From: Actinomadura hallensis
Lineage (GTDB): Bacteria > Actinomycetota > Actinomycetes > Streptosporangiales > Streptosporangiaceae
Direction of reading: 5' to 3'
Assembly: GCF_006716765.1 (NCBI RefSeq)
Contig: NZ_VFPO01000001.1
Coordinates: 5,270,001 to 5,334,000 of the forward strand
DNA length: 64,000 nt
The notes under the pieces are model-generated. The model was not told the origin of the DNA. It saw only the letters and a list, made by a program, of their open reading frames with translations, and searched no databases. Positions 40,270-48,964 of this stretch are shown here, one piece after another. The position numbers and the translations under genes are program-made. How positions within the stretch are numbered: position 1 is the first letter of the stretch; every line of letters begins with the position of its first letter.

Positions 40270-40602
40270 TCAGCGCCCGGCCGGGGCGCTCGCCGCCTGC
40301 GCGCCGGAGGCGTCCTCGGCGGGAGGGGTCGTCCAGTACCGCTCGACCAGGAACGGCGCGACGGGGAGCACGGCGGCGCCCAGGGCCAGGACGGTGCGCT
40401 TGACGTCCCAGCGGAGCTTGTCGCGGACGAGGAACACCATCCCGACGTAGGCCATGACCAGGACCCCGTGCACCGGGCCGACCAGCTGCACGCCGGCCTC
40501 CGCGTCCGCCCCGTACTTGAGCGGCATCGCGATCAGCAACAGGACCAGGAAGGAGACCGCCTCAAGGACGGAGACCAGCCGGAAAACGCGAATGACGTCC
40601 AC
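40270..40602 (-). CDS. DUF3817 membrane protein
   Basis: This 110-residue integral membrane protein starts MDVIRVFRLVSVLEAVSFLV and has three helices (SVLEAVSFLVLLLIAM, PVHGVLVMAYVGMVFLV, TVLALGAAVLPVAPFLVERY). The GPVHGVLVMAYV segment is typical of DUF3817. It is convergent with the preceding membrane protein gene (11 nt between stops). Function unknown. Confidence 0.88.
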   Translation of the reverse strand: MDVIRVFRLVSVLEAVSFLVLLLIAMPLKYGADAEAGVQLVGPVHGVLVMAYVGMVFLVRDKLRWDVKRTVLALGAAVLPVAPFLVERYWTTPPAEDASGAQAASAPAGR

Positions 40603-40717
40603 GCCCGTTCCAACGGCGCATACCTCTCAGGGGTTTCGGGCCGCACTATGGCCTCGCTCACAGCGGTGCCCACACCGATCTGACCGGCCCGACAGGTACG
40701 AGGCGGCCCCGCCGGGA

Positions 40718-41422
40718 ATGTCCCCGTACATGGCTCCGGAACCGAAGAACGACGCCCCCCGCAGCAGTCCGTCCCCCGCCCGGGGCCGGAGGCTGCTCGT
40801 TCCCGCGCTGCTCGTCGTCGCGACCGTCGCGGTCGTGCTGGTGGCGCAGCAGACGCTGCGCGGCCTCCCCGGATGGCTGAACCCCTTCGGCGAGGAGACC
40901 AGGGACCGCAGCGGGCCCGTCCTGCTGAAGTCGATCCGCGACCTGCACCGCTACGAGGCGGCGAGCGGCAACTTCCAGGTCATCGTCGACCTGGAGAAGG
41001 ACGCGAAGTTCCTGCCGGACTCGCTGCGCGGCAAGCGCACCCTGTTCGTGGGGAACGGCTCCGTCGACGCCTACGTGGACTTCTCGAAGCTGGCCTCGGG
41101 CGCGGTCACGGTGAACGAGGACCGCACGGCGGCGACCATCACGCTGCCGCCCGCCCAGCTGGAGAAGACCAACCTGGACCCGAGGCACAGCTACGTCTAC
41201 TCCACCGAACGCGGCCTGATCGACCGCTTCGGCGACTTCTTCAGCAGCAACCCCAACAACCAGCAGCAGCTCTACGTCCTGGCGGCCGAGAAGATCCAGA
41301 CGGCCGCCGCGCAGAGCGGCCTGAAGGAACGCGCGGACGCCAACACCAGGACGATGCTGGAGAACATGCTCAAGGCCCTCGGCTTCACGAAGGTCACCGT
41401 CCAGCAGTCGAACGCCCAGTGA
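40718..41422 (+). CDS. DUF4230 domain protein, single N-terminal membrane anchor
   Basis: This protein of about 234 residues has a short polar N-terminus, one helix (RLLVPALLVVATVAVVLVAQ) and an outside DUF4230 domain with SGPVLLKSIRDLHRYEAASG, FLPDSLRGKRTLFVGNGSVD, SLSKL-like DFSKLASGAVTV and LEKTNLDPRHSYVYSTERGL. It belongs to a widespread membrane-anchored group of unknown role. Two ATG starts (40718 and 40730) are possible, neither with a clean ribosome site. Confidence 0.85.
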   Translation: MSPYMAPEPKNDAPRSSPSPARGRRLLVPALLVVATVAVVLVAQQTLRGLPGWLNPFGEETRDRSGPVLLKSIRDLHRYEAASGNFQVIVDLEKDAKFLPDSLRGKRTLFVGNGSVDAYVDFSKLASGAVTVNEDRTAATITLPPAQLEKTNLDPRHSYVYSTERGLIDRFGDFFSSNPNNQQQLYVLAAEKIQTAAAQSGLKERADANTRTMLENMLKALGFTKVTVQQSNAQ

Positions 41423-41600
41423 TCCCGTCCACAGAGGGGCGGCCGGGGATCAGCAGAGCGCGTTCCTGACCTCCGCCGGATCTCCTGGACGTCCTCGTGC
41501 AGCCCTCCGCGCGTCCCGGCGGCGGCCGGGACCGCGGACGGGAGGGCCCTGACGCGACGACACCAGCCCCCTGCGCAACCCCGCACGGACCTCAACGCCT

Positions 41601-41725
41601 GCGATCGCGTCCGAAGGCAGGTTCGAGCGAAGCGAGAACCTGATCGCGCAGCGAGCCTCTAGGCGAGCCGGAGCGATGCAGCGATCGCGCGCAGTGCCCG
41701 TTGAAGGAAGGCGCTCCAGCGCCTG
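41601..41725. repeat. Cluster of short inverted and direct repeats (REP-like)
   Basis: In the gap between the DUF4230 and thiolase genes, GCGATCGCG occurs at 41601-41609 and again near 41681-41689, with a related GATCGCGCAGCGAG at 41642. AGGTTC/GAACCT (41619-41624 and 41636-41641) forms a hairpin around GAGCGAAGCGA. GCCT-CT-AGGC (41655-41664) and GGCGCTCCAGCGCC (41710-41723) form two more. The motif family AGCGAAGCGAG resembles dispersed intergenic repeats of actinomycetes. Both flanking genes converge here, so it may also serve as a bidirectional transcription end. Confidence 0.5.
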
Positions 41726-41752
41726 ACGCCAAGGGCAATGCAATAAGCACAG

Positions 41753-42940
<1,188 letters not shown>

Positions 42941-43047
42941 TGTGGGGGCCTCCAGGGTTGTACTGCGGCGACGTTTGTCACCATACCCAGGAGAGAGTTG
43001 TTCGGTTCCGTTCGCCCCCGCCTGTCCGTCCGAGTAGGAGTAAGCCC

Positions 43048-43470
43048 ATGCTGACCCGTATCGACCACATCGGTATCGCCTGTCACGATCTGGACGCGAC
43101 GGTCGAGTTCTACAAGTCCACGTACGGCTTCACCGACGCGCACTTCGAGGTGAACGAGGAGCAGGGCGTCCGGGAGTGCATGCTCAAGATCAACGACACC
43201 GGGGACGGGGCGGCGAGCTACCTGCAGCTGATCGAGCCGATCCGGGACGACTCGCCGGTGGCCAAGTGGCTGGAGAAGAACGGTGAGGGCGTGCACCACA
43301 TCGCGTTCGGGACCGACGGGTCGGTCGCGGACGAGGCGGCGGCCATCGCCGGCAAGGGGGTCCGGGTGCTGTACGACGCGCCGCGGAACGGATCCATGGG
43401 ATCCTTGATCAACTTTTTGCACCCCAAGGACTGCCACGGCGTCCTGACGGAGCTGGTCGAGAAGCGCTGA
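43048..43470 (+). CDS. mce: Methylmalonyl-CoA epimerase
   Basis: This 140-residue glyoxalase-fold enzyme interconverts the R and S forms of methylmalonyl-CoA on the way between propionyl-CoA and succinyl-CoA. Metal-ligand regions are LTRIDHIGIACHDLDATVEF, SYLQLIEP, GVHHIAFG and GVLTELVEK. ATG 43048 has TAGGAG 7 nt upstream. The mutase is not in the window, but a cobalamin adenosyltransferase that would supply its cofactor is encoded at 63306. Confidence 0.95.
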   Translation: MLTRIDHIGIACHDLDATVEFYKSTYGFTDAHFEVNEEQGVRECMLKINDTGDGAASYLQLIEPIRDDSPVAKWLEKNGEGVHHIAFGTDGSVADEAAAIAGKGVRVLYDAPRNGSMGSLINFLHPKDCHGVLTELVEKR

Positions 43471-43811
43471 CCACCCGCATGATCTTGCGGGGCCCGTCGC
43501 CACAGGGGCGCGACCGGATCGTGACGTGTTCGATATCACCAACTCGGAACACGGGGCACTGACTGCCGCTCTGTGACCGTTCCGCCACATCTGGTGCATT
43601 TGTGGTGCCCGTACCTGGGGCGCAACCGACCTGGAGACCAGGCCCACAAAAGGTACAAAACACGCAGCGCGTCAAGATGAGCCCCCAACACGGCAGTGTC
43701 CGGAGTACGCTTCATTCGCCGGAAGAGGTCTGGGGCACTGCGCCCGTCACGCCAGGCGATCAACCGGTCCCCGGAACTACCCGTAGCCCCGTCACATCAG
43801 GATTGAGCCAC
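43471..43811. other. Upstream region of the Scy-like gene
   Basis: About 340 nt without a supported gene. The frame open from 43602 is in phase with the coiled-coil gene but has neither similarity nor coiled-coil pattern. It probably holds the promoter and 5' leader of the polarity gene; AT-richer patches lie near 43520-43560 and 43640-43665, without a clear hexamer pair. Confidence 0.45.
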
Positions 43812-45149
43812 ATGCAGTCCGACATCGACGCCCAGCTCAGCAACTTCTTTGAAGACACGCCCCCGCGCGAATTCGACGTGGTGCTTCGCGGCTACGACCG
43901 GCACCAGGTCGACGAGCACATCAAGCAGCTCGACAACGAGGTCCGGCAGGCGCGCGAGCAGACCCAGGCCCTCCAGCGGGAGCTGTCGGACGCCCATCGG
44001 CAGCTGCAGGAGCAGGAACGTCCCACCTACTCGGGTCTCGGCGCCCGCATCGAGCAGCTGCTCAGGCTCGCCGAGGAGCAGGCGACCGAGCTGGTGCAGG
44101 CGGCCCGCTCCGAGGCGAACGAGATCAAGGCCGCGGCCAAGGTCGACGCCGCCGAGCAGCGCGCCACCGCCGAGAACGACGCGGCGGAGCTGCGCGCCAC
44201 CGCGCAGCGCGAGGGCGAGGACCTGCGCAACGCCGCCGAGCGCGAGGCCGAGGAGGTGCGCACCGCCGCCCGGCGCGAGGCCGACGAGCTGACCTCCACC
44301 ACCGAGCGCGAGGTCGCCAAGCTGCGCGCCACCGCCGACCACGAGGTCGCCGAGAAGCGCGCCGCCGCGGAGCGGGAGATCGCCAAGCTCCGCACCACGA
44401 CCGAGCGGGAGGTCGCGCAGCTGCGCGCGTCCACCAAGCGCGAGCGGGACGAGATCCTCACCACCGCCAAGCGGCAGGCCGACGAGATGCGGGCCCAGGC
44501 CCAGCGCATCCTGGAGGAGAGCGAGGCCCAGCGCGCCCAGGCCGAGGCCGAGTTCGAGATCCAGCTCGCCGCCCGGCGCGAGGAGGCCGACCGGCAGGAC
44601 GCCGAGCGCCACAACGCCGCGCAGGCCGCCACGCAGAAGCTCGTCGCCGAGGCCGAGCAGCGCGCCGCGTCCGCGGAGCAGCGCGCCGCCAAGGCCACCC
44701 AGCAGGCCGAGCAGACCCGGCGCGAGGCCGACGCGCACGCCAAGCAGCTCATGGCCAACGCGCGCAAGAACTCCGACCAGGTCATCGCCGAGGCCAAGGC
44801 GCAGGCCGAGCAGCTGCTCGCCGAGACCAAGGCCGAGGCCGACCGCATCCGGACCGCGGCGCAGCGCCAGGTCGACGAGCTGACGCGCCAGCGCGACAGC
44901 ATCACCAGCCACCTCAACCAGCTGCGCCAGCTCATCGGCGGCGTCGCCCCGAACCTCGGCGGGGACGCCCAGCTGGCCGCGCCGCCGGAGCCGGCCGCCA
45001 TCCCCGCGGCCGAGCCCAAGCAGGCCCCGCAGCAGGCCGAGCAGCCCCGGCAGCAGGCCGCCCAGCCCGCGAAGCAGGCCGCGCCCGCCAAGCAGGCCCC
45101 TCAGGCCAAGAAGTCCGACGAGGACGACGAGGACTGGTGGCAGGAGTGA
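43812..45149 (+). CDS. Scy/FilP-like coiled-coil polar growth protein with DivIVA-type N-terminus
   Basis: This 445-residue cytoskeletal protein has a DivIVA-like N-terminal segment (TPPREFDVVLRGYDRHQVDE, about 15-45). A nearly continuous coiled coil of about 330 residues follows, rich in Ala/Glu/Arg, with an 11/51-type pattern of repeats like EREVAKLRATADHEVAEKRA. A Pro/Ala/Gln-rich tail ends in acidic DEDDEDWWQE. Streptomyces Scy and FilP, which organise tip growth with DivIVA, have this layout and lie next to methylmalonyl-CoA epimerase and thiolase genes, as here. At 445 residues it is nearer FilP than the much longer Scy. ATG 43812 follows AGGATTGA. Confidence 0.85.
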   Translation: MQSDIDAQLSNFFEDTPPREFDVVLRGYDRHQVDEHIKQLDNEVRQAREQTQALQRELSDAHRQLQEQERPTYSGLGARIEQLLRLAEEQATELVQAARSEANEIKAAAKVDAAEQRATAENDAAELRATAQREGEDLRNAAEREAEEVRTAARREADELTSTTEREVAKLRATADHEVAEKRAAAEREIAKLRTTTEREVAQLRASTKRERDEILTTAKRQADEMRAQAQRILEESEAQRAQAEAEFEIQLAARREEADRQDAERHNAAQAATQKLVAEAEQRAASAEQRAAKATQQAEQTRREADAHAKQLMANARKNSDQVIAEAKAQAEQLLAETKAEADRIRTAAQRQVDELTRQRDSITSHLNQLRQLIGGVAPNLGGDAQLAAPPEPAAIPAAEPKQAPQQAEQPRQQAAQPAKQAAPAKQAPQAKKSDEDDEDWWQE

Positions 45150-45181
45150 CCCACCCGGCCGCCTGAACGCGGCCGGCACGT

Positions 45182-45232
45182 GACGGCAGAAAGCCTAGAG
45201 GCGGCGGAAACGCCTCTAGGCTTTCTGCCGTC
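45182..45232 (+). terminator. Perfect 22-bp inverted repeat after the Scy-like gene
   Basis: Arms 45182-45203 and 45211-45232 are exact reverse complements around a 7-nt loop (GCGGAAA). The stem contains TAGAGGCG/CGCCTCTA and an AT-rich core. It starts 32 nt after the stop of the Scy-like gene. No long T-run follows, but the stem is by far the strongest in the window and should end or protect the transcript. Confidence 0.85.
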
Positions 45233-45301
45233 TGACCAAGTAGCGCGCGCCCCGCGGCCCCCGGGCGCGCGAAGCCGAGGCAGACGGAAGAGGAGAGCGG
45301 C

Positions 45302-46930
45302 GTGTCCAAGGAGACCCCTCACGGGGACGGGCCGGAGTCCGCACCGGGCGCCGGCCGTCCCGCGACCGGCCCGGAGGTGCCCGCTCCCTCACCGCCCGGC
45401 GACGACGAGAACACGACGCCCCCCGGGCCCGCTCCTGCCGAGGACGATCCCTCCCGGGAGCCCGCCCGCTCGGAAGGCGCGGAACCCGAGGACGAGCGAG
45501 CCGAGGACGAGCGGGCCGAGAGCGGCCCGTCCGAGGCCGAGCCGGCCGACGAGGGGCGTTCCGGGGACGCGCAGGCCGAAGGCGAGCGCCCGGAGGGCGA
45601 CCGGGACGGCGGCGACGACACGGCCGGCGGGTCGCGGGACAAGGACGCCGCCGAGGACGACGACGAGAACAACGACGAGCTCCTCGCTCCCAGCGGGGCC
45701 CTCAGGCCCGAGGAGATCGAGCGGCCCGCGCGCGAGCGCGACCCCGCCACCGGGACGCCCGTGCGCGTGGCGCCGTCCGCGCCGAAGGCCGGGCGGGCGG
45801 TGCCGGTGCCGGGCTCGCCCGATCCGGCGCACAACGTCGAGCAGCGCAGGCGCGAGGCGGGCGTCGACCAGGCGTTCCCGTTCGGGCGCCCCGGCCAGCC
45901 GCTCGGCAGGGCCCACCCGTTCGTGTTCGGGTTCACCGCCGCGCTCGGCGTCATCACCGCCTGGCTGCTCGTGCAGGCCGCGGCCAACGCCAAGTCCGTG
46001 ATCGTGATGATCGTGGTGGCGATGTTCCTCGCGGTCGGGCTGAACCCGGCGGTGGAGCGGCTCCGCAAGTTCGGGCTGCCGCGCGGGGCGGCGGTCGCCG
46101 GAGTGTTCCTGCTGGTGCTGCTGTTCTTCTCGGGGGTCGTGGCCTCCCTCGTCCAGCCGATAACCGAGCAGGTCAACGAGCTGCGCAAGAGCATCCCCGA
46201 GTACGTCGAGCAGCTGCAGAACAACCGGACGCTCGCCGAGTGGGACAAGCGCTACGGCTTGCTCGAACGCGCCGAGAAGGCGGTCAACAGCCCCGACTTC
46301 CAGAACAGCCTCACCGACACCGCCACCGGCATAGGCAAGGTCGCGATCAACGGCGTCTTCCAGACGATCACGATCCTGATCCTGACGCTGTACTTCCTCA
46401 GCTCGCTGCCGCAGATCAAGACGTTCTTCTACAAGCTGGTGCCGCGGTCCCGCCGGGCGCGGGTCGCGCTGCTCGGCGACGAGATCCTCGACCGGATCGG
46501 CGGCTACGTCGCCGGGCAGTTCACGATCGCGTTCATCGCGGGCGTGGCCTCGTACATCTTCCTGTCGATCCTCGGGGTGAAGTACGGGCTGGCGCTGTCG
46601 CTGATCGTCGCGGTGACCGCGCTGATCCCGCTCGTCGGCGCGACGATCGGCGCGGTGGTCGTCGCGCTGGTCGCGTTCCTGACCGGGACGACCACCGACC
46701 TGATCGCCTGCGTGATCTTCTACGTGGTCTACCAGCAGGTCGAGAACTACGTGGTGTACCCGCGGGTGATGAAGCGGACCGTGGACGTGCAGCCGGCGGT
46801 GACGATCGTGGCGGCGCTCGTGGGCGCGGCGCTGCTCGGCGTGGTCGGGGCGCTGCTGGCGATCCCGACGGCGGCGGCGATCTCGCTGCTGATCCGCGAG
46901 GTCGCGATGCCGAGGCAGGAGACGCTCTAG
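45302..46930 (+). CDS. AI-2E family transporter with long acidic N-terminal region
   Basis: This 542-residue membrane protein has a first part of about 200 residues that is disordered, rich in Asp, Glu, Pro and Gly (for example RAEDERAESGPSEAEPADE), and has no known domain. Then follow about eight helices of the AI-2E/PerM type (VFGFTAALGVITAWLLVQAA, GAAVAGVFLLVLLFFSGVVA, YVAGQFTIAFIAGVASYIFL, ALSLIVAVTALIPLVGATIG, YVVYQQVENYVVYPRVMKR). Members move varied substrates or act in ion exchange; the autoinducer role should not be assumed. GTG 45302 has AGGAGAGCGG upstream. A T-tailed terminator follows the stop. Confidence 0.88.
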   Translation: MSKETPHGDGPESAPGAGRPATGPEVPAPSPPGDDENTTPPGPAPAEDDPSREPARSEGAEPEDERAEDERAESGPSEAEPADEGRSGDAQAEGERPEGDRDGGDDTAGGSRDKDAAEDDDENNDELLAPSGALRPEEIERPARERDPATGTPVRVAPSAPKAGRAVPVPGSPDPAHNVEQRRREAGVDQAFPFGRPGQPLGRAHPFVFGFTAALGVITAWLLVQAAANAKSVIVMIVVAMFLAVGLNPAVERLRKFGLPRGAAVAGVFLLVLLFFSGVVASLVQPITEQVNELRKSIPEYVEQLQNNRTLAEWDKRYGLLERAEKAVNSPDFQNSLTDTATGIGKVAINGVFQTITILILTLYFLSSLPQIKTFFYKLVPRSRRARVALLGDEILDRIGGYVAGQFTIAFIAGVASYIFLSILGVKYGLALSLIVAVTALIPLVGATIGAVVVALVAFLTGTTTDLIACVIFYVVYQQVENYVVYPRVMKRTVDVQPAVTIVAALVGAALLGVVGALLAIPTAAAISLLIREVAMPRQETL

Positions 46931-46966
46931 CCCGGGCGCGACGCTCTGGCCCCGGCGCGGTGCCCT

Positions 46967-46999
46967 CCCGGCGCGGGACGGCGCCGCGCCGGGATTTTT
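46967..46999 (+). terminator. Rho-independent terminator of the AI-2E gene
   Basis: CCCGGCGCGG (46967-46976) and CCGCGCCGGG (46984-46993) form a 10-bp stem followed by ATTTTT. This is the clearest intrinsic terminator of the window. Its last base abuts the stop codon of the convergent hydrolase gene. Confidence 0.9.
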
Positions 47000-47790
47000 C
47001 AGCGGCTGGTGCGGGACAGGGCGGCGGCGAACTCGGCGACGGCCTGGTTGAACAGGTCGGGCTGCTCGACCGCGCACAGGTGCCCGGCGCGCGGGATGAC
47101 GAGCATCTCCGCGTTCGGCAGGGCGTCGGCCATGGCGCGGGCCTCCTCCTCGGTGGCCGGCGCGTCCTCGTCCCCGATCATGACGAGGGCGGGGATGCGC
47201 AGGCCGCGCAGCGTCGCGAACGAGTCCGGCCGCCCGGCCATGGCCCGCTGCGCCCAGGCGGCCGCGCGCGGAGGGGTGGCCTGGACGAGGCCGCGGACGC
47301 GCCCGTAGACGAGGGCGCGCCGCTGCAGCGTCGTGGGGCCGACCAGGCCGGGCAGCACCTCGTCCACCAGGACGGCGGTGGTGCCCTCGCGTTCGAGGCG
47401 CGCCGCCTGCCGCAGCCGCGCCTCCCGGACGGGTTCCGCGTCGGCGGAGGCGCGGGTGGCGGCGAGGACCAGGCCGAGGACGAGGTCGGGGTGCCGCCGG
47501 CACAGCGCCATCGCCACGTACCCGCCCATGGACAGCCCGCCGACGACGGCCCGCCGGACGCCGAGGTACCGGAACAGGCGGGCGACGTCGTCGGCCATCG
47601 CGTCGACCGACGGTTCGTCGTCGCCGAGGCGGGAGCCGCCGAACCCGCGCAGGTCCGGGGTGATGACGCGGAAGCGGCCGGCGAGGCCCTCCCGCTGGGC
47701 GAGCCACATCGCGGAGGAGAGCGGGAACGCGTGCAGCAGCACGAGCGGCGTGCCGGTTCCGACGTCCCTGGCGTACAGCTGCACGGTCAT
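46999..47790 (-). CDS. Alpha/beta hydrolase
   Basis: This 263-residue single-domain hydrolase has the oxyanion region VLLHAFPLSSAMW, the nucleophile in VGGLSMGGYVAMAL, an acid near VMIGDEDAPATEEEA and the catalytic histidine in RAGHLCAVEQPDLFN. It resembles 3-oxoadipate enol-lactonase-like and other small hydrolases, with no specific substrate assigned. ATG at complement 47788-47790 has GGAGGGACCC upstream. Confidence 0.88.
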   Translation of the reverse strand: MTVQLYARDVGTGTPLVLLHAFPLSSAMWLAQREGLAGRFRVITPDLRGFGGSRLGDDEPSVDAMADDVARLFRYLGVRRAVVGGLSMGGYVAMALCRRHPDLVLGLVLAATRASADAEPVREARLRQAARLEREGTTAVLVDEVLPGLVGPTTLQRRALVYGRVRGLVQATPPRAAAWAQRAMAGRPDSFATLRGLRIPALVMIGDEDAPATEEEARAMADALPNAEMLVIPRAGHLCAVEQPDLFNQAVAEFAAALSRTSR

Positions 47791-47904
47791 GGGGGTCCCT
47801 CCGGACGGCGTCCCGCCGGGCCGCGGTGAAAGGCGATCGCTAAGCCATCGTTACCCGCTCTCGGGTCGTGCGTGACGAGAGTGGCCGCGATCGGCCGCAT
47901 GTAG

Positions 47905-48627
47905 CTATTTGACCGTTTCGTCCCATTCAGTGGGCAGCGGGGCCGCCGCCGGGTTGACCCGCCGCACGATCTCGTTCAGGACGATCCGCACGTACGGCTC
48001 GCCCACCCACAGGTGCTTGGCCTTCTCCACCGCGATGACCTCGGCCTGCGGGATGCGCTTGAACCGCTCCCGCGCCTCCGCCGGGCGCAGGAAGTCGTCC
48101 AGCTCCGGGACGAGCGCCACCACGGGCCGGCCGTCGGCGCCCCAGGCGTCCAGGTCGGCGTCGCTCGCGCGGTGCAGCGGCGGGGACAGCAGGATCAGGC
48201 CCTCCACCAGCGGATCGCGACCCCACTTCAGCGCCAGCTCCGTGCCGAACGACCAGCCGAGCAGCCACGGGCGCGGCAGGTCGTGGTACTCGGTGTACTC
48301 CAGCGCCGCCGCCACGTCGTACCGCTCGGTCTCGCCCTCGCCGAACTCGCCCTGGCTGGTGCCGCGCGCCGACGTCGTCCCGCGCGTGTTGAACCGCAGG
48401 ACCGCGAGGTCGGCGAGCGCGGGCAGCCGGTAGGACGCCTTGCGCAGGACGTGGCTGTCCATCATCCCCTCGGCCGTGGGCAGGGGATGGAGGCACACCA
48501 GCGTCGCCACCGGCGGCCGCGCGGCCGGCAGCGCCAGCTCGCCGACCAGTTCGAGGCCGTCGGCCGTGTGCAGCGTGATGTCCTCACGCCGCGCCGGCAG
48601 CACGGTGGACGCCCTGATCTCCGCCAT
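47905..48627 (-). CDS. Alpha/beta hydrolase (dienelactone-hydrolase-like)
   Basis: This 240-residue protein reads LPAARPPVATLVCLHPLPTA, with the nucleophile in LLGWSFGTELALKWGRD, an acid near ALVPELDDFLRPAEA and the histidine in AVEKAKHLWVGEPYV. The missing GxSxG second glycine (SFGT) is common in this group, and the whole resembles the actinobacterial alpha/beta hydrolases annotated as CocE/dienelactone hydrolase-like. It overlaps no neighbour, and the 104-residue gene lies 9 nt upstream on the same strand. Confidence 0.85.
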   Translation of the reverse strand: MAEIRASTVLPARREDITLHTADGLELVGELALPAARPPVATLVCLHPLPTAEGMMDSHVLRKASYRLPALADLAVLRFNTRGTTSARGTSQGEFGEGETERYDVAAALEYTEYHDLPRPWLLGWSFGTELALKWGRDPLVEGLILLSPPLHRASDADLDAWGADGRPVVALVPELDDFLRPAEARERFKRIPQAEVIAVEKAKHLWVGEPYVRIVLNEIVRRVNPAAAPLPTEWDETVK

Positions 48628-48636
48628 CGGTCTCCT

Positions 48637-48951
48637 TCAGTAGCGCGGCGCGCCGCGCGAACGCATGATGCGGGGCGAGCGGCGGTCCCGTGCCTGCCAG
48701 CAGGGACGGTGCCAGTGCCGCCGGTCCCGCCCGTCCCGGTCGTCGGCCCGCCACGCGACGACGTGCCCGACACCCGGCGGGATCGTCTGGTCGCACCCGG
48801 GGCAGCGGTACGGCTTGACCGCACCGGCCCCGGGCACGGCCCGGACGATCCATTCGCCGTCCGGCCCCTCCTCGGTCTCCTGGGCCCACGGTGCGCCGCC
48901 GCGCCGGGGCGGGGGGCCGAATGCGGCACGCCGGTTCCTGCGGGGGCTCAT
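48637..48951 (-). CDS. Small actinobacterial zinc-binding protein (often labelled ATP/GTP-binding protein)
   Basis: This 104-residue basic protein reads MSPRRNRRAAFGPPPRRGGA. The centre has a probable metal site: YRCPGCDQTIPPGVGHVVAW followed by HWHRPCWQAR (C-x2-C and H-x-H/C). No Walker motif is present, so the common database name is not supported. It is followed by the hydrolase gene and preceded by the 3-hydroxyacyl-CoA dehydrogenase gene on the same strand. Function unknown. Confidence 0.8.
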   Translation of the reverse strand: MSPRRNRRAAFGPPPRRGGAPWAQETEEGPDGEWIVRAVPGAGAVKPYRCPGCDQTIPPGVGHVVAWRADDRDGRDRRHWHRPCWQARDRRSPRIMRSRGAPRY

Positions 48952-48964
48952 GCTCCGAGCATAT

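Noticed and set aside
45389..47707. A 772-residue minus-strand frame over the permease and hydrolase genes
   Set aside because: It crosses a T-tailed terminator and two convergent genes, with Arg/Pro/His-rich sequence and no similarity.
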